Of a stretch of DNA of 64,000 nucleotides, positions 34,114 through 41,956 are shown in pieces. The notes below the pieces were generated by a model. It was not told the DNA's origin. It searched no databases and saw only the letters and a list, made by a program, of their open reading frames with translations. The translations under genes and the position numbers were made by a program. The stretch comes from Candidatus Geocrenenecus huangii (GTDB taxonomy: Archaea; Thermoproteota; Nitrososphaeria_A; Caldarchaeales; Wolframiiraptoraceae). Position 1 is the stretch's first letter, and each line of letters opens with the position of its first letter. The stretch lies in contig JALNKM010000004.1 in the NCBI GenBank assembly GCA_023268155.1, positions 62,001 through 126,000 of the forward strand, written 5' to 3'.

Positions 34114-35403
34114 GTGGATACGCAGGCTATTCTACTCTCTATAGAAGCTCTCAAAATGTGTCGAGATACAGGTATTTCTCCCAGCTCTGCATTGTATTTC
34201 GCTTTTAAGAGAAAAAGATACACCACTAGAGAATTGAGGATGGCTAGAAAGATCCTGCATATCTACTCTATCTATAGAAGGTCAGCCTCAATATATCTGG
34301 ATAAGATCCTGCCAGATACAACTCTAGACTGGATGAGCAAAACTTTGCTAGAACTTCTCGCATCCTGCATACTAGGCCGAATGAATCTAGGAGACATTTC
34401 CACGCTAGTATCTAGGCTGAGACAATCCATGGGCAAGAATTGGCCAGAGCAATCAGAGAGATTTCTCGGTCTTCTAAGATATATGTATTCAAGACCGAGG
34501 AGAGAAGTTAATTATCCTGATTGGTTCGTAAAGTATCTAGAGAAAATAATTGGTAAAGTAGAAGCAGAACATTACATGGACTTCCAAGATAATGTTAAGC
34601 CACCTATATATTGCTCGCTAAACACGTTAAGAATGGATAAAGAGAATATTCTGAAAATAGCGGAGGAAAAAAATGTAATCCTTAAAGAAGATAGTAGGCT
34701 TCCGGGAATCTACATTGTAGAAACTTCAAGTACTAAAGATCTAAAAACCTTAATGAATCAGGGTTTAATAGTAGTACATGATTTCTCGAGCTACTACGCT
34801 GTTAAGGTTCTGGAGCCTCGCCTAGAAGACATCATCTTAGATGTTTGTTCAGCTCCTGGAACTAAGACATGGCTTACAACATTAGAAATGAGGAATAATG
34901 GTATAATATTCTCTATAGATTCTTCATGGAAGAGAATTCGAAGCCAGAGAAAGAGAATGACTTTTCTGAATGCAAAGATAGTTAAATTAATTCAAGCCGA
35001 TGCTACGAAGTCTTTACCGATAAGAATTGAAGCTGATAAAGTATTGGTTGATCCACCATGTAGTTCTACTGGATTAATATGGAGAGAGCCATACTATAGA
35101 TGGATGATTAGGCCTAGGCATATTAGAATGTTCGCAAACCTTCAATCCAACATACTATGGAGTTCATCTAGAAATGTTAAGAAAGGAGGATACCTGGTAT
35201 ACTCAACATGTAGTATCACAGTAGAAGAAAACGAATACGTTATCGAAGATTTTCTAAAAACTCATCCAGACTTCGAGCTGGTGGAACCATCCATAGACGT
35301 AGGCTCAACAGGTCTAAGAGGTCTAGTTGAAGCCCGTAGACTATACCCACATTCGAATATGTGTAACGGATTCTTCATCGCATTATTGAAGAGAAGATAT
35401 TAA
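34114..35403 (+). CDS. NOL1/NOP2/Sun-family RNA m5C methyltransferase with NusB-like N-terminal domain
   Basis: SAM-dependent RNA cytosine-C5 methyltransferase. The N-terminal 140 residues are helical and NusB-like, as in RsmB. The catalytic part has motif I ILDVCSAPGTKTWL, motif IV VDPPCSSTGLIWREP (catalytic Cys pair member 1) and motif VI VYSTCSITVEENEYVI (member 2), and ends with NGFFIALLKRRY. The target (rRNA or tRNA) is not evident; RsmB-like architecture hints at rRNA. Start GTG 34114 (DTQAILLSIEAL). It is divergent from polB, with about 106 bp between holding AAAATATTAATATGG, a plausible TATA region. Confidence 0.9.
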   Translation: MDTQAILLSIEALKMCRDTGISPSSALYFAFKRKRYTTRELRMARKILHIYSIYRRSASIYLDKILPDTTLDWMSKTLLELLASCILGRMNLGDISTLVSRLRQSMGKNWPEQSERFLGLLRYMYSRPRREVNYPDWFVKYLEKIIGKVEAEHYMDFQDNVKPPIYCSLNTLRMDKENILKIAEEKNVILKEDSRLPGIYIVETSSTKDLKTLMNQGLIVVHDFSSYYAVKVLEPRLEDIILDVCSAPGTKTWLTTLEMRNNGIIFSIDSSWKRIRSQRKRMTFLNAKIVKLIQADATKSLPIRIEADKVLVDPPCSSTGLIWREPYYRWMIRPRHIRMFANLQSNILWSSSRNVKKGGYLVYSTCSITVEENEYVIEDFLKTHPDFELVEPSIDVGSTGLRGLVEARRLYPHSNMCNGFFIALLKRRY

Positions 35404-35567
35404 GAAGAAGGCTAACACCATACTTTACCCTCTTCTCCTGGAAATCCTAATCACAAAAGACGTTTATGCACTAACCTTGAATCCGTGGCCGCTATTGTAT
35501 TTATAGTTGTTGTGAAGTAGTTTTCTAGGAGATAATGACGTCTCGGAGATAGGCGAGTCGAAAATCG

Positions 35568-36785
35568 GTGGAGGGTATGTCCCAAGAGTATGAAGAATTC
35601 AGAAAAATGCTTTCTTTCCCAGTCGAGTTGAGACATGAAGGTAGAGCGACATTTCTATCACCGATCCTGCCTTCTACCAGAGAGTTTGCTCCCACTTCTC
35701 TACCTGCCTTCTTTAATCCAGCCTCAAAGCTGAGTAGAGATATAGCAGTACTTTTCTTGAAAGCTTATTTCGAAGATAGAAAGATATCTATCTGCGAGCC
35801 TCTAGCAGGCATCGGCGTTAGGAGCATCAGATTAATCTTAGAGACCGGCCTAATAGATCATGCATTAGTAAACGACATCTCTAAAAACGCTTACGAACTA
35901 ATCAAGGTAAACGCTAAGATAAATAATGTAGAAGATAAGCTTGAAGTCTCTGTTCTAGATGCAAATGAGCTTCTCGCATCTAGAGGTAGAGGGAAGCCGA
36001 GATTCGATTATGTTGATGTAGACCCCGCAGGCTCTCCTGCGAAATTCATGGAGAACAGCTTCAGAGGATGTGGAAAAAATTCTATTCTAGGAGCTACAGC
36101 AACCGATCTCTCAGCATTAACGGGGTCTAAGCCTCTTTCTTGTCTGAGAAAATATGACTCATACGTTATGAAGACCCCATTCTTTAAAGAAGTTGCAGTA
36201 AGGGTCCTAGCTGGATTCATGGTTAGGACAGCCGCTAGAATAGGTTTAGCTGCTGAACCAGTTTTCGCATTCCTCAAAGACTACTATACTAGAGTTTTCG
36301 TAAGAGTCTCTCCAGGGATAGAAGATGCTAAAAAATTGTTGAGACAAGTTGGCTGGATTGCTTACTGCCCAAGATGCTTCACAATCTACACCTATAAGAT
36401 AGGGGAAGAATCTATATCGTGTTGTCCAACATGCATGAAGCCTATTTCTTCCTCTGGACCTCTATGGCTTGGAAGACTATGTAGAGAAGAGATAGTCTAT
36501 AAGATGCATAGACATGCATATGCCAATCTTGAACTTTATAGAGAAGCAGCTAAACTACTTGAAGAAATACTTCAGGAAGATACGTCGATAGTGGGATACT
36601 ATCCTGTGAACTCTATAGCATCTATTCTTAAGATCTCGCCTGTTAAGCCTAAAGCTATAATTGAAGAACTCAGAAATAGAGGTTATAAATCATCTACAAC
36701 ACATTTTGATTCTACGGCTTTTAAGACAGAAGCTTCTTCCGAAGTAATTAAAGAGATGTTTCTATATATGTTGTCTAAAAAGTAA
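35568..36785 (+). CDS. trm1: tRNA (guanine-26 N2,N2)-dimethyltransferase
   Basis: Methylates G26 of tRNAs twice. Trm1 marks: EGRATFLSPILPSTREFAPT at the N-terminus, motif I CEPLAGIGVRSIRLI, motif IV DVDPAGSPAKFM, ATATDLSALTGSKPLSCLRKYD and ARIGLAAEPVFAFLKDYYTR. A zinc-binding CPRC ... CCPTC insertion (about 264-286) is usual. The C-terminal domain has TTHFDSTAFKTEASSEVI. The start is GTG 35568 or ATG 35577; a TATA-like TATTTATAG lies at 35496-35505. Length 405 fits archaeal Trm1 (about 370-390) with a slightly long C-terminus. Confidence 0.93.
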   Translation: MEGMSQEYEEFRKMLSFPVELRHEGRATFLSPILPSTREFAPTSLPAFFNPASKLSRDIAVLFLKAYFEDRKISICEPLAGIGVRSIRLILETGLIDHALVNDISKNAYELIKVNAKINNVEDKLEVSVLDANELLASRGRGKPRFDYVDVDPAGSPAKFMENSFRGCGKNSILGATATDLSALTGSKPLSCLRKYDSYVMKTPFFKEVAVRVLAGFMVRTAARIGLAAEPVFAFLKDYYTRVFVRVSPGIEDAKKLLRQVGWIAYCPRCFTIYTYKIGEESISCCPTCMKPISSSGPLWLGRLCREEIVYKMHRHAYANLELYREAAKLLEEILQEDTSIVGYYPVNSIASILKISPVKPKAIIEELRNRGYKSSTTHFDSTAFKTEASSEVIKEMFLYMLSKK

Positions 36786-36879
36786 TTTTCATGTAAAACA
36801 AGTATATACTATATATATTATTCCAGAGTGTAATAACTGCTTTCTTAAGTATAACTATAACAAAGTATTTATAGGGAGA

Positions 36880-37290
36880 ATGTCGACGGAAACTGAGATA
36901 TGTAATGTATTAGACGGGATTTGGGCAGAGATAACAGAGATGCTTAAAGAATTGATTAACAGGAAAGTTGATATTCCACAAGCTACTAGAATTGCATTAG
37001 ATGGAGCTAAGGTCTTAATAAATTTATGCAAATTTCATCCAAGGTTAGCTCATGATGTTACTCCTTCAATGCTAGATTCTGTTCAGGGATTTTGTGTAGG
37101 ATGTTGTGGAGCAGATGTTGTTTCAAGGATAGTCTGTGAACTGAAGACTGCTCAAGACTTGATAACAATTAAAGCTGTGAGTGTAGTTGATGAATCAGTT
37201 ATCATAAGCTGGCAGAAAAAACTCGAAGAATTATGGAGTAAAGTTTCTAAAAACTTTCAGAAAAAAGATGTTGTCACGTCCATAACTTAA
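36880..37290 (+). CDS. Conserved small helical protein, unknown, with CVGCCG motif
   Basis: I do not recognise it. It is 136 residues, soluble, predominantly helical, with four cysteines in the centre: C55 (INLCKF), then FCVGCCGADVVSRIVCELKT. The clustering suggests metal binding or a redox site. The start ATG 36880 is preceded by TATA-like GTATAACTATAAC (36849-36861) at leaderless distance. It sits between Trm1 and the FtsJ gene on the same strand, so an RNA-modification link is possible but unsupported by motif. Confidence 0.55.
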   Translation: MSTETEICNVLDGIWAEITEMLKELINRKVDIPQATRIALDGAKVLINLCKFHPRLAHDVTPSMLDSVQGFCVGCCGADVVSRIVCELKTAQDLITIKAVSVVDESVIISWQKKLEELWSKVSKNFQKKDVVTSIT

Positions 37291-37405
37291 AACACCGGGC
37301 ACTCCACCTAGCCCTTTGACTCTATTTCACAGTTACTCGGCTAATAGGTGCTCTATAATTCTCAAATCTTAAATTGTCTAGAAGATATATGCTAAACAGA
37401 GTATA

Positions 37406-38014
37406 ATGGTTCGGAACTGGGTTGAAGAAGCTTCTAGGGATAGTTTCAAGAGAAGAGCTAGAATTGAAGGCTTCAGGTCTAGAGCAGCCTACAAGCTTCT
37501 TGAAGCAAACAGGAAATTTAAGTTGATTAAACATGGAGATATAGTTGTAGAGCTTGGTGCATGGCCTGGAGGGATGACTCAAGCAGCTTCTAGACTAGTC
37601 GGAGAAACAGGTTTGGTAATCGCTGTAGATATTAGAAAGTTCAAAGAATTTAATGAACCCAACATAATAACTATACAATCAGATATTCTTGAAGAAGATA
37701 CTCTACAGAAAATACTTGATACGTTGAATGGGAAGCTGGTGGATGTAGTTATCTCTGATGCCTCCCCCCATCTTACGGGAATCAGAGATATAGATACTTC
37801 TAAGCAGATAGAGCTAACAGAAAAAAGTTATGAAATCTCTCTCGAACTACTAAAGAAGAGGGGGTCAATAATGTTGAAAGCATTTGAGTGCGATGAACTC
37901 AGGATACTCGAAGAACGTGTAAAGTCTTCTTTCAGCTATTTTAAGAGATTTATTCCTTCTGCTACTAGAAAGACGAGTTCAGAACTATACCTAATAGGCA
38001 TGTCTAGATTATAG
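37406..38014 (+). CDS. rlmE: RlmE/FtsJ-family rRNA 2'-O-methyltransferase
   Basis: Methylates a ribose in the 23S rRNA A-loop (U2552 in E. coli) or a tRNA. FRSRAAYKLLEANRKF supplies K30, VELGAWPGGMTQAAS is the SAM-binding motif I, VVISDASPHLTGI gives D118, SIMLKAFECDE gives K158 and TSSELYLIG gives E193, the complete K-D-K-E tetrad. Length 202 fits. It follows the unknown CVGCCG protein after 115 bp and converges on the TFE-beta-like gene. Confidence 0.93.
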   Translation: MVRNWVEEASRDSFKRRARIEGFRSRAAYKLLEANRKFKLIKHGDIVVELGAWPGGMTQAASRLVGETGLVIAVDIRKFKEFNEPNIITIQSDILEEDTLQKILDTLNGKLVDVVISDASPHLTGIRDIDTSKQIELTEKSYEISLELLKKRGSIMLKAFECDELRILEERVKSSFSYFKRFIPSATRKTSSELYLIGMSRL

Positions 38015-38031
38015 GATTAAAAATAATAGTG

Positions 38032-38394
38032 TTAAGTCTTCTCTAGACTCTTAGAGGATGTAGACGAGGTTACCCACTCCTCGATCCATAGACATGTATT
38101 TGGTGAGACCGTACCTTGTTTACCGCATACATTATTGTATATACAAGAAGGGCATGGAGCACCTTTTATAGGTTCAAGAGTTACCTGCTTAATTAATGGG
38201 ACAAGCCTTCTAGTCCATCTATCTTTAGCGAATTCCTTAACTCTTTTAACTACTCCTTTTTTCTCTAGTTTTATAGCTATTCTAGATCCTTCCCTACTGG
38301 TTACCCCAAGCTTATGCCATAACTCTGATTGAAGTAGACCTCTATTCTCATACTTGAGTAGAAGCTTTATAGCTTTCTCTTCAAGTTTACTCAT
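38032..38394 (-). CDS. TFE-beta (RPC34/RPC39-like) winged-helix Fe-S transcription factor
   Basis: Basal transcription factor subunit paired with TFE-alpha. The winged helix is LLLKYENRGLLQSELWHKLG-VTSREGSRIAIKLEKKG. The C-terminus CPSCIYNNVC-GKQGTVSPNTCLWIEEWV has four cysteines (C-x2-C-x5-C-x10-C) in the pattern that binds the 4Fe-4S cluster of RPC39 and archaeal TFE-beta, including the SPxTCxxxxxW tail. ATG 38394 is chosen. The frame is open to GTG 38439, but GATATATAG (38441-38449) is a TATA box that would put transcription start near 38417; GTG 38415 is a leaderless alternative. The neighbour 3' is TFB. Confidence 0.8.
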   Translation of the reverse strand: MSKLEEKAIKLLLKYENRGLLQSELWHKLGVTSREGSRIAIKLEKKGVVKRVKEFAKDRWTRRLVPLIKQVTLEPIKGAPCPSCIYNNVCGKQGTVSPNTCLWIEEWVTSSTSSKSLEKT

Positions 38395-38440
38395 TTTAGG
38401 AGGCAAAACATACACCAAGAGTAAATACTGCTCCTCCACT

Positions 38441-38449
38441 ATATATCTT
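38441..38449 (-). promoter_or_regulatory. TATA box for the TFE-beta-like gene
   Basis: Minus strand GATATATAG after GAATAA. It is adjacent to GTG 38439, which excludes that codon as the start if this is the promoter. Confidence 0.45.
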
Positions 38450-38472
38450 ATTCGTTTTTTATTGAAGATTTG

Positions 38473-39342
38473 TTAAAAACTATCTTGAAGCTTATTGATT
38501 ATGCTCTCTAATTCTCTACATCTACTCCTGAGGGTTACTAAGCTTATTGTAGCTATCTTGGCTAGTTTACGTTGGTTTACCTTGTGTCGTAGCTTCTTCG
38601 CAGCGAGATAGACGGCTGCAGCAGCTAACCCGTCAGGTTTTCTTCCATCTACAATCTTCATATCTCTAGCCATTTCTACTATCTTGTTTGCAAGATTTTC
38701 AACCTCTCCTTTAAGGTTTGATTGGTTAACTATCTTGGAGATCATGATGTCGATCGTTCTTGGGTCTTTCTTAATTCCTGTATCTTGGATTATCTTCTTA
38801 TAAGAATCCCAGAATGTTTTTCTGCTTATTCCAGAGTTTATAATGAATTCTCTCATGTTTCTAGGCATAGAGAACATCTTTGAAGAAACATAGAGGGATG
38901 CCGCAGCTAATCCTTTACAGTTTCTACCTAGTCTTAATCCTTTCTTCCAGAGACGTCTAACGATAAGAGCTGCATTTTCTTCAACGCTTTCAGGTAAATG
39001 CATCTTTGATGAGAGGCTATGTATGGCTGACAATGTTTTCATTAACGATTTATCTCCACTTTCTACTATGTTCTTCTTGAGTATTCTTGATATGCTGTAG
39101 GAATGTAGATCGTATTCTAGGGTTGTAGTAGATAACCCCATGTCATGGATCAGGAACGTTAATGGGTCTCCGACTCTTTCTCTATCGTCTTTCGTGAAGC
39201 TGTAATGTTTCCATTCAGGTCTCCGGTCTGGTATTCTATGCGAGATTACCAACCCACAGTTCGAACATACTATCTCCCCGCCTTCTTCATCCTGTACGAG
39301 ACTACTCGACCCGCACTGTGGGCAATACTCCATACCTCTCAC
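38473..39342 (-). CDS. tfb: Transcription initiation factor IIB
   Basis: Recruits RNA polymerase to TBP-TATA complexes. The N-terminal zinc ribbon has C7, C10, C26 and C29 (CPQCGSSSLVQDEEGGEIVC-SNC). The B-reader/linker contains RPEWKHYSFTKDDRERVGDP, and two cyclin repeats follow (about 95-185 and 195-285) with RLGRNCKGLAAASLYVSSK and GRKPDGLAAAAVYLAAKKL. At 289 residues it is a bit shorter than usual (300-316), so this may be a paralogue or simply compact. It overlaps gar1 by 4 bp (ATGA), and lies next to the TFE-beta-like gene. Confidence 0.95.
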   Translation of the reverse strand: MRGMEYCPQCGSSSLVQDEEGGEIVCSNCGLVISHRIPDRRPEWKHYSFTKDDRERVGDPLTFLIHDMGLSTTTLEYDLHSYSISRILKKNIVESGDKSLMKTLSAIHSLSSKMHLPESVEENAALIVRRLWKKGLRLGRNCKGLAAASLYVSSKMFSMPRNMREFIINSGISRKTFWDSYKKIIQDTGIKKDPRTIDIMISKIVNQSNLKGEVENLANKIVEMARDMKIVDGRKPDGLAAAAVYLAAKKLRHKVNQRKLAKIATISLVTLRSRCRELESIINKLQDSF

Positions 39343-39587
39343 CTCTCCGTCTTTTCAATGATGTAGAATACTTCTCCAACGTATCTATTACCAGGATTAA
39401 TTTGCTCGACTTCGGCGAAAGGCTGGATGACCGGTCCGAAGATGTTTACTATTTCTCCAACTTCTCTGAGAGATGAATCGTAAACTTTTACTCTAATCCT
39501 CGGGTTTCTCTCACACTTAATTACTAGACGGTTTCTTACAATCTTCCACAATGTTCCAAGTCTCACTGGATTTATTCTCTTCGACAC
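39339..39587 (-). CDS. gar1: H/ACA RNA-protein complex component Gar1
   Basis: Small beta-barrel subunit of H/ACA pseudouridylation RNPs. RINPVRLGTLWKIVRNRLVI is followed by the core VGEIVNIFGPVIQPFAEVEQ and RYVGEVFYII. The length of 82 residues without RGG tails is the archaeal form. GTG 39587 is the start. It is co-translated with tfb, and SRP19 lies 41 bp upstream, a conserved archaeal neighbourhood. Confidence 0.9.
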   Translation of the reverse strand: MSKRINPVRLGTLWKIVRNRLVIKCERNPRIRVKVYDSSLREVGEIVNIFGPVIQPFAEVEQINPGNRYVGEVFYIIEKTER

Positions 39588-39628
39588 GTCTACTCTTTCT
39601 CTCTCGAATGTTTAAAGTTTACCTTTTC

Positions 39629-39916
39629 TTACTCGGTTAGTATTTTGAGGCGATGAGCCAGGGTCTTAATTAGAGAATTTTTATTGATTGGTTTGTTAGG
39701 TTTAATTATCAACCTACCTGTTCTAATCCACCAAGTAGATGGATGAGCTCCCTCTTCTATTTCAACACTCCATCCTAAGCTTTTCGCAGCTTCGATTATT
39801 TTTTCAATTGACGGATTCTTTACAGCTAGATCAAGGGGGACACGTCTACATCTAGACCTAGGGGCGTTCTTATCGAAATATATTGGCCAGACAATGTAGC
39901 CATCCCGCTTAATCAT
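39629..39916 (-). CDS. srp19: Signal recognition particle 19 kDa protein
   Basis: Binds SRP RNA tips. YIVWPIYFDKNAPRSRCRRV (8-27) and the helix VKNPSIEKIIEAAKSLG are diagnostic; the loop EGAHPSTWWIRTGRLII and the C-terminal INKNSLIKTLAHRLKIL complete the fold. Length 95 is standard for archaea. It is the first gene of the SRP19-gar1-tfb unit. Confidence 0.95.
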   Translation of the reverse strand: MIKRDGYIVWPIYFDKNAPRSRCRRVPLDLAVKNPSIEKIIEAAKSLGWSVEIEEGAHPSTWWIRTGRLIIKPNKPINKNSLIKTLAHRLKILTE

Positions 39917-40204
39917 TCACCGTCTTCTCCAACCTAAGAATTATCTTGTATACTTCTAATCTTGGGAACTATTTTAAGATTGTACTCTTCAACATTTTTG
40001 TCGCCTTTATGTAAAATGGGGTAGAACTAGATTAATCACGTTGAATCTTCACGTATGAGTTATCGTCAGGTTCTCGCAAAGATAATTGATGGAGGCGGGA
40101 AGTGAGGTTAAGACAAAAAAACTCATATCCAGCTCTGTCTGTTTGATTTACATATCTGAGGGATAGAGAAATACGGAGTATTACAGGGTATCTTTTTTCA
40201 GGAA
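39917..40204. other. Intergenic region; no gene seen
   Basis: Nearly 290 bp upstream of srp19 and downstream of rps8e. The only plus-strand ORF with ATG (40055-40105) is 16 codons and unconvincing. There is no tRNA-like or C/D-box-like pattern. Confidence 0.4.
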
Positions 40205-40591
40205 TTATGTTTTAGTTACCACAGCGTTTATCACTCCGTTTTGCCCGGGTCTAGATGTTACTCTAGCTTTACCGATCTCCGTCTCTATTATAGCTCCTTT
40301 TGTTATAACCCCTCTCCTCTCATAGTCTCTACTAGCTTTATTAGCGATAACCCTCAAGATCTTTACTTTCTTGCAGACCCCGGTCTCAGGGTCGATAACG
40401 TTTGCATAATGGTCTGATGCAAGTGAATATTTTACTCCTCCACCTCTTATCCTCTTTTCTCTAATTTTTCTATCACCGATTATTGTTAGAGCAGGGTCTC
40501 TACCTCTCTCGTATCTTCTCTTCTTTCTATATGGGCGCTTCTTTCCGCCTGTCGGCTTCCTCTTATGAAGATCCCAATGCCACTGTACCAT
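40205..40591 (-). CDS. rps8e: 30S ribosomal protein S8e
   Basis: MVQWHWDLHKRKPTGGKKRP with the basic run YRKKRRYERG is the S8e N-terminus. GGGVKYSLASDHYANVIDPE is the core, and IGKARVTSRPGQNGVINAV the C-terminus. At 128 residues it has the archaeal length. Its own transcription unit, with AT-rich promoter sequence near 40630. Confidence 0.97.
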   Translation of the reverse strand: MVQWHWDLHKRKPTGGKKRPYRKKRRYERGRDPALTIIGDRKIREKRIRGGGVKYSLASDHYANVIDPETGVCKKVKILRVIANKASRDYERRGVITKGAIIETEIGKARVTSRPGQNGVINAVVTKT

Positions 40592-40707
40592 CTATATCAT
40601 GTAATCTCATGAGAAAGCTATATTTAATGATAAAGTCGTTATACAATATTTTTAACGAAGATGCTCGATGAAGACTTGCATCATAGTCTCTTAATAGAAT
40701 GGTTCTC

Positions 40708-41319
40708 TTATGCACTGCTTGATAAAGGTTCTTCAGATTTCTCGAAATTGTATGCTTTCATTGTATCCTCAGAAGACCTGTTTCCGGTTTTCTCTTTATT
40801 TCCTTCTAAATTTAACATTAATGCCTTCTTTATGGCTGAAGGAGTATTTGGTACTCCTAGGTAATCTGCTAGTAGCTGTGTAGTCTTCAAGATCTTGGTT
40901 TTACCCTTTTCTTCAGCTTCTACTAGACCTCTCTCTACTAAGATCTTCACATGTCTGTATGCTGAATTTCCTCTAACGGCTGCGACTTTACTCTGCTCTA
41001 TTGGCTGATGGTAAGCTATGAACGATAGTGTCCTCATGATCCCTCTGCTAAACAACGGTTTTTTCACATATCTCTTAACCAAGTCATGGTATTCTCTTCT
41101 AAGCCTAAGATAGAATCTTTCACCTGGAAGCTCAACCAACTCAATAGCGCTCCTACCGTCATTGTATTTCTTCATTAATTCTTTTACGGCTGATAATATT
41201 TTCTCTTTCTTTCTTAAGCCGCATATACTTAACATTTCTCTTACCTCCACAGGCTTCGATGCAGCGAAGAGCAATGCCTCAATCCTTGTAACGATGTCTT
41301 TAGAGTCTTCCATCGGCAA
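40708..41319 (-). CDS. scpB: Segregation and condensation protein ScpB
   Basis: Winged-helix kleisin partner. It has IEALLFAASKPVEVREMLSI near the start, then YDLVKRYVKKPLFSRG-like LVKRYVKKPLFSRGIMRTLS and IAYHQPIEQSKVAAVRGNSA, the ScpB family core, and VKILVERGLVEAEEKGKTKI. The C-terminal tail (about 160-203) is charged. It overlaps scpA by 20 bp and is the last gene of the smc-scpA-scpB operon. Confidence 0.92.
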   Translation of the reverse strand: MPMEDSKDIVTRIEALLFAASKPVEVREMLSICGLRKKEKILSAVKELMKKYNDGRSAIELVELPGERFYLRLRREYHDLVKRYVKKPLFSRGIMRTLSFIAYHQPIEQSKVAAVRGNSAYRHVKILVERGLVEAEEKGKTKILKTTQLLADYLGVPNTPSAIKKALMLNLEGNKEKTGNRSSEDTMKAYNFEKSEEPLSSSA

Positions 41320-41956
41320 CCCACTTCACCACGATCTTGCCTGTTTCCTCATCTTGGATTATCTCGACTACGCCTCTAGCAGCTGCGAAGAGCAGTAATA
41401 TAAATCGTCGTACCGCCTCTAACTTATCAACACCTTCCACCAGGACCCTGAATTCGATCATCTCATATTCTGTGAATATTTCCCTAAGGGTTTTTATGAA
41501 TTCCTCGATCCTCTCTTCCAGCTTTACTAGATAATCTTCAAAGCTCAGATCTGTAAATGCTTGTAATCGTTCCGGGATGTTTTTTGTTTTAAAATCTTGG
41601 TAGAGTACGGCTTCAAGGGAAGAGGCCAGCTCCTGTATAGTCAGTATCATGAATTCCGGGGGGATAGGGAGATCTATAGGTCGGGGGATGACTAGTTGAG
41701 GTTTTTCTTTGGGTTCACTAGGCGTATCTGATTTAAGTAATTTCTCAGTCTTCATTCTATGGATTGTTGCTGCAGAATACAATGCTATTCCGCATGGGTT
41801 CAAGTCTATAATCTCGAGTTTTCCCAGCTCCTCCAACAATGCTCTAATAATCTTTACAAGATTTATCTCCCATGGCTTCACCCTATCCAGCCTAGTTACG
41901 TCGAATAATATCTTCCACCTAGGATCACTCCAGATAGTAATCACCTTCTCACTCAT
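41300..41956 (-). CDS. scpA: Segregation and condensation protein ScpA (kleisin)
   Basis: Kleisin that bridges SMC heads. DVTRLDRVKPWEINLVKIIR is the N-terminal SMC-binding helix, followed by LNPCGIALYSAATIHRMKTE. A linker with Pro/Lys/Glu comes next, and FRVLVEGVDKLEAVRRFILL-LFAAARGVVEI is the C-terminal winged helix. Length 218. It overlaps smc by 8 bp and scpB by 20 bp. Confidence 0.92.
   Translation of the reverse strand: MSEKVITIWSDPRWKILFDVTRLDRVKPWEINLVKIIRALLEELGKLEIIDLNPCGIALYSAATIHRMKTEKLLKSDTPSEPKEKPQLVIPRPIDLPIPPEFMILTIQELASSLEAVLYQDFKTKNIPERLQAFTDLSFEDYLVKLEERIEEFIKTLREIFTEYEMIEFRVLVEGVDKLEAVRRFILLLFAAARGVVEIIQDEETGKIVVKWVADGRL

Noticed and set aside
40055-40105. 16-codon plus-strand ORF in the srp19-rps8e gap
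   Set aside because: Too short, no recognisable ribosome-binding site and no family resemblance.
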